Shown here in pieces: positions 62,880 through 64,000 of a stretch of 64,000 nt of DNA (position 1 is the first letter of the stretch; each line of letters opens with the position of its first letter). Made by a program: the position numbers and the translations under genes. The notes below the pieces were generated by a model that saw only the letters and a list, made by a program, of their open reading frames with translations, searched no databases and was not told the origin of the DNA. Source of the DNA: Gammaproteobacteria bacterium (GTDB lineage Bacteria; Pseudomonadota; Gammaproteobacteria; GCA-002705445; GCA-002716945); NCBI GenBank assembly GCA_018667355.1, contig JABIVC010000007.1, positions 1-64,000 of the forward strand, given 5' to 3'.

Positions 62880-64000
62880 TCAGGAAACCATTGATTCTTT
62901 TTTATCTACATAGTACTCAAACTCAGTCCAGAAATTTTTTAAGAAACTTCTAACTGGCATCGCTGCCGCATCGCCTAATGCACATATACAATGACCTTCT
63001 ATTTGAGTAGCTATTCGCTCTAACTGGTGGAGATCATTTTGCGTGCCATGACCTGAGACAATATTTGTTAATATTTTGTATAACCATCCAGTTCCCTCTC
63101 TGCAAGGTGTGCACTGACCACATGACTCTGAGTAGTAAAATCTAGATATTCTATGAAGAACTGATACCATACATGCACTTTCATCCATAACTATTACCCC
63201 TCCGGACCCTAGCATTGAACCAGCTTCAGAAATAGAATCATAGTCCATGTTTACTTGCATCATAATGTCTCCTTTAACTACAGGAACAGATGACCCTCCA
63301 GGTATGACTGCTTTAATTTTTTTTCCATTTAATATTCCTCCAGCCATATTTAATAACTCAGAAAAAGGTATGCCAAGAGGGACTTCAAAATTACCAGGAT
63401 TATTTATATGTCCACTCATGCAAAACATTTTAACTCCTTCAGAATTATCAATACCTAAAGACTTATACCACCCAGATTTATTTAACATGATTTTAGGTAT
63501 GCTTGCGAGTGTTTCTGTATTATTAATAATTGTAGGCTTGCCATATAACCCTTTTATAGCTGGAAATGGTGGCTTTATTCTTGGCATTCCGCGCTTACCC
63601 TCTATTGATTCGAGCATTGCTGTTTCTTCTCCAACAATATATGCGCCAGCACCGATTAAAGCATGGAGATTAATTGTAACGTTAGAGGATAAAATATTTT
63701 TACCTATTAATCTTTCTTTATATGCATCTGATAAAGCTTGTTTGAAAATTTTCCACTGTTCATCCATAAATTCGCCACGTAGGTAATTATAACCAACAGA
63801 TGCTCCTATTGCATAACTAGCTATTAGCATCCCTTCAATTATAGCATGAGGGTTGTATCTCAAAATATCTCTATCCTTGCAAGTCCCAGGCTCACTTTCA
63901 TCTGAATTGCATACTAAATATTTTTGCCCATCTATTAACGGGATAAAAGACCATTTGAGTCCTGTTAAAAATCCTGCTCCTCCCTTTCCTCTCAAGCCTG
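62880..64000 (-). CDS. nuoF: NADH-quinone oxidoreductase subunit F (N-terminus outside window)
   Basis: [50 protein letters not shown]. Coding continues past the window edge. Confidence 0.95.
   Translation of the reverse strand, partial: GLRGKGGAGFLTGLKWSFIPLIDGQKYLVCNSDESEPGTCKDRDILRYNPHAIIEGMLIASYAIGASVGYNYLRGEFMDEQWKIFKQALSDAYKERLIGKNILSSNVTINLHALIGAGAYIVGEETAMLESIEGKRGMPRIKPPFPAIKGLYGKPTIINNTETLASIPKIMLNKSGWYKSLGIDNSEGVKMFCMSGHINNPGNFEVPLGIPFSELLNMAGGILNGKKIKAVIPGGSSVPVVKGDIMMQVNMDYDSISEAGSMLGSGGVIVMDESACMVSVLHRISRFYYSESCGQCTPCREGTGWLYKILTNIVSGHGTQNDLHQLERIATQIEGHCICALGDAAAMPVRSFLKNFWTEFEYYVDKKESMVS

Overview
Low-GC proteobacterial chromosome segment, gammaproteobacterial in gene content (sbcB, dsbC, holC, lptFG, parC/parE, and the nuo / initiator-tRNA / rimP-nusA-infB-rbfA-truB-rpsO-pnp block). 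No phage, transposon, CRISPR or rRNA operon was seen. Most of the window is housekeeping. The accessory parts are: (i) an FNR-type regulator with a perfect FNR box upstream of an uncharacterised small protein; (ii) a B12-domain MerR-family regulator divergent from an unannotated ~75-nt candidate sRNA that has C-rich single-stranded motifs and a strong terminator; (iii) a lexA / Y-family polymerase operon with an alphaproteobacterial-type GTTC-N7-GTTC SOS box; (iv) a small surface-glycan-like cluster with CMP-sialate-hydroxylase-like MBL proteins (one fused to a Rieske domain) and a frameshifted FkbM methyltransferase; (v) a stand-alone S1-domain paralogue next to pnp. The strongest candidate for something undescribed is the MerR / divergent-promoter / sRNA locus at about 29.7-30.9 kb. 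All assignments come from reading the translated motifs and the DNA; no database search was run.
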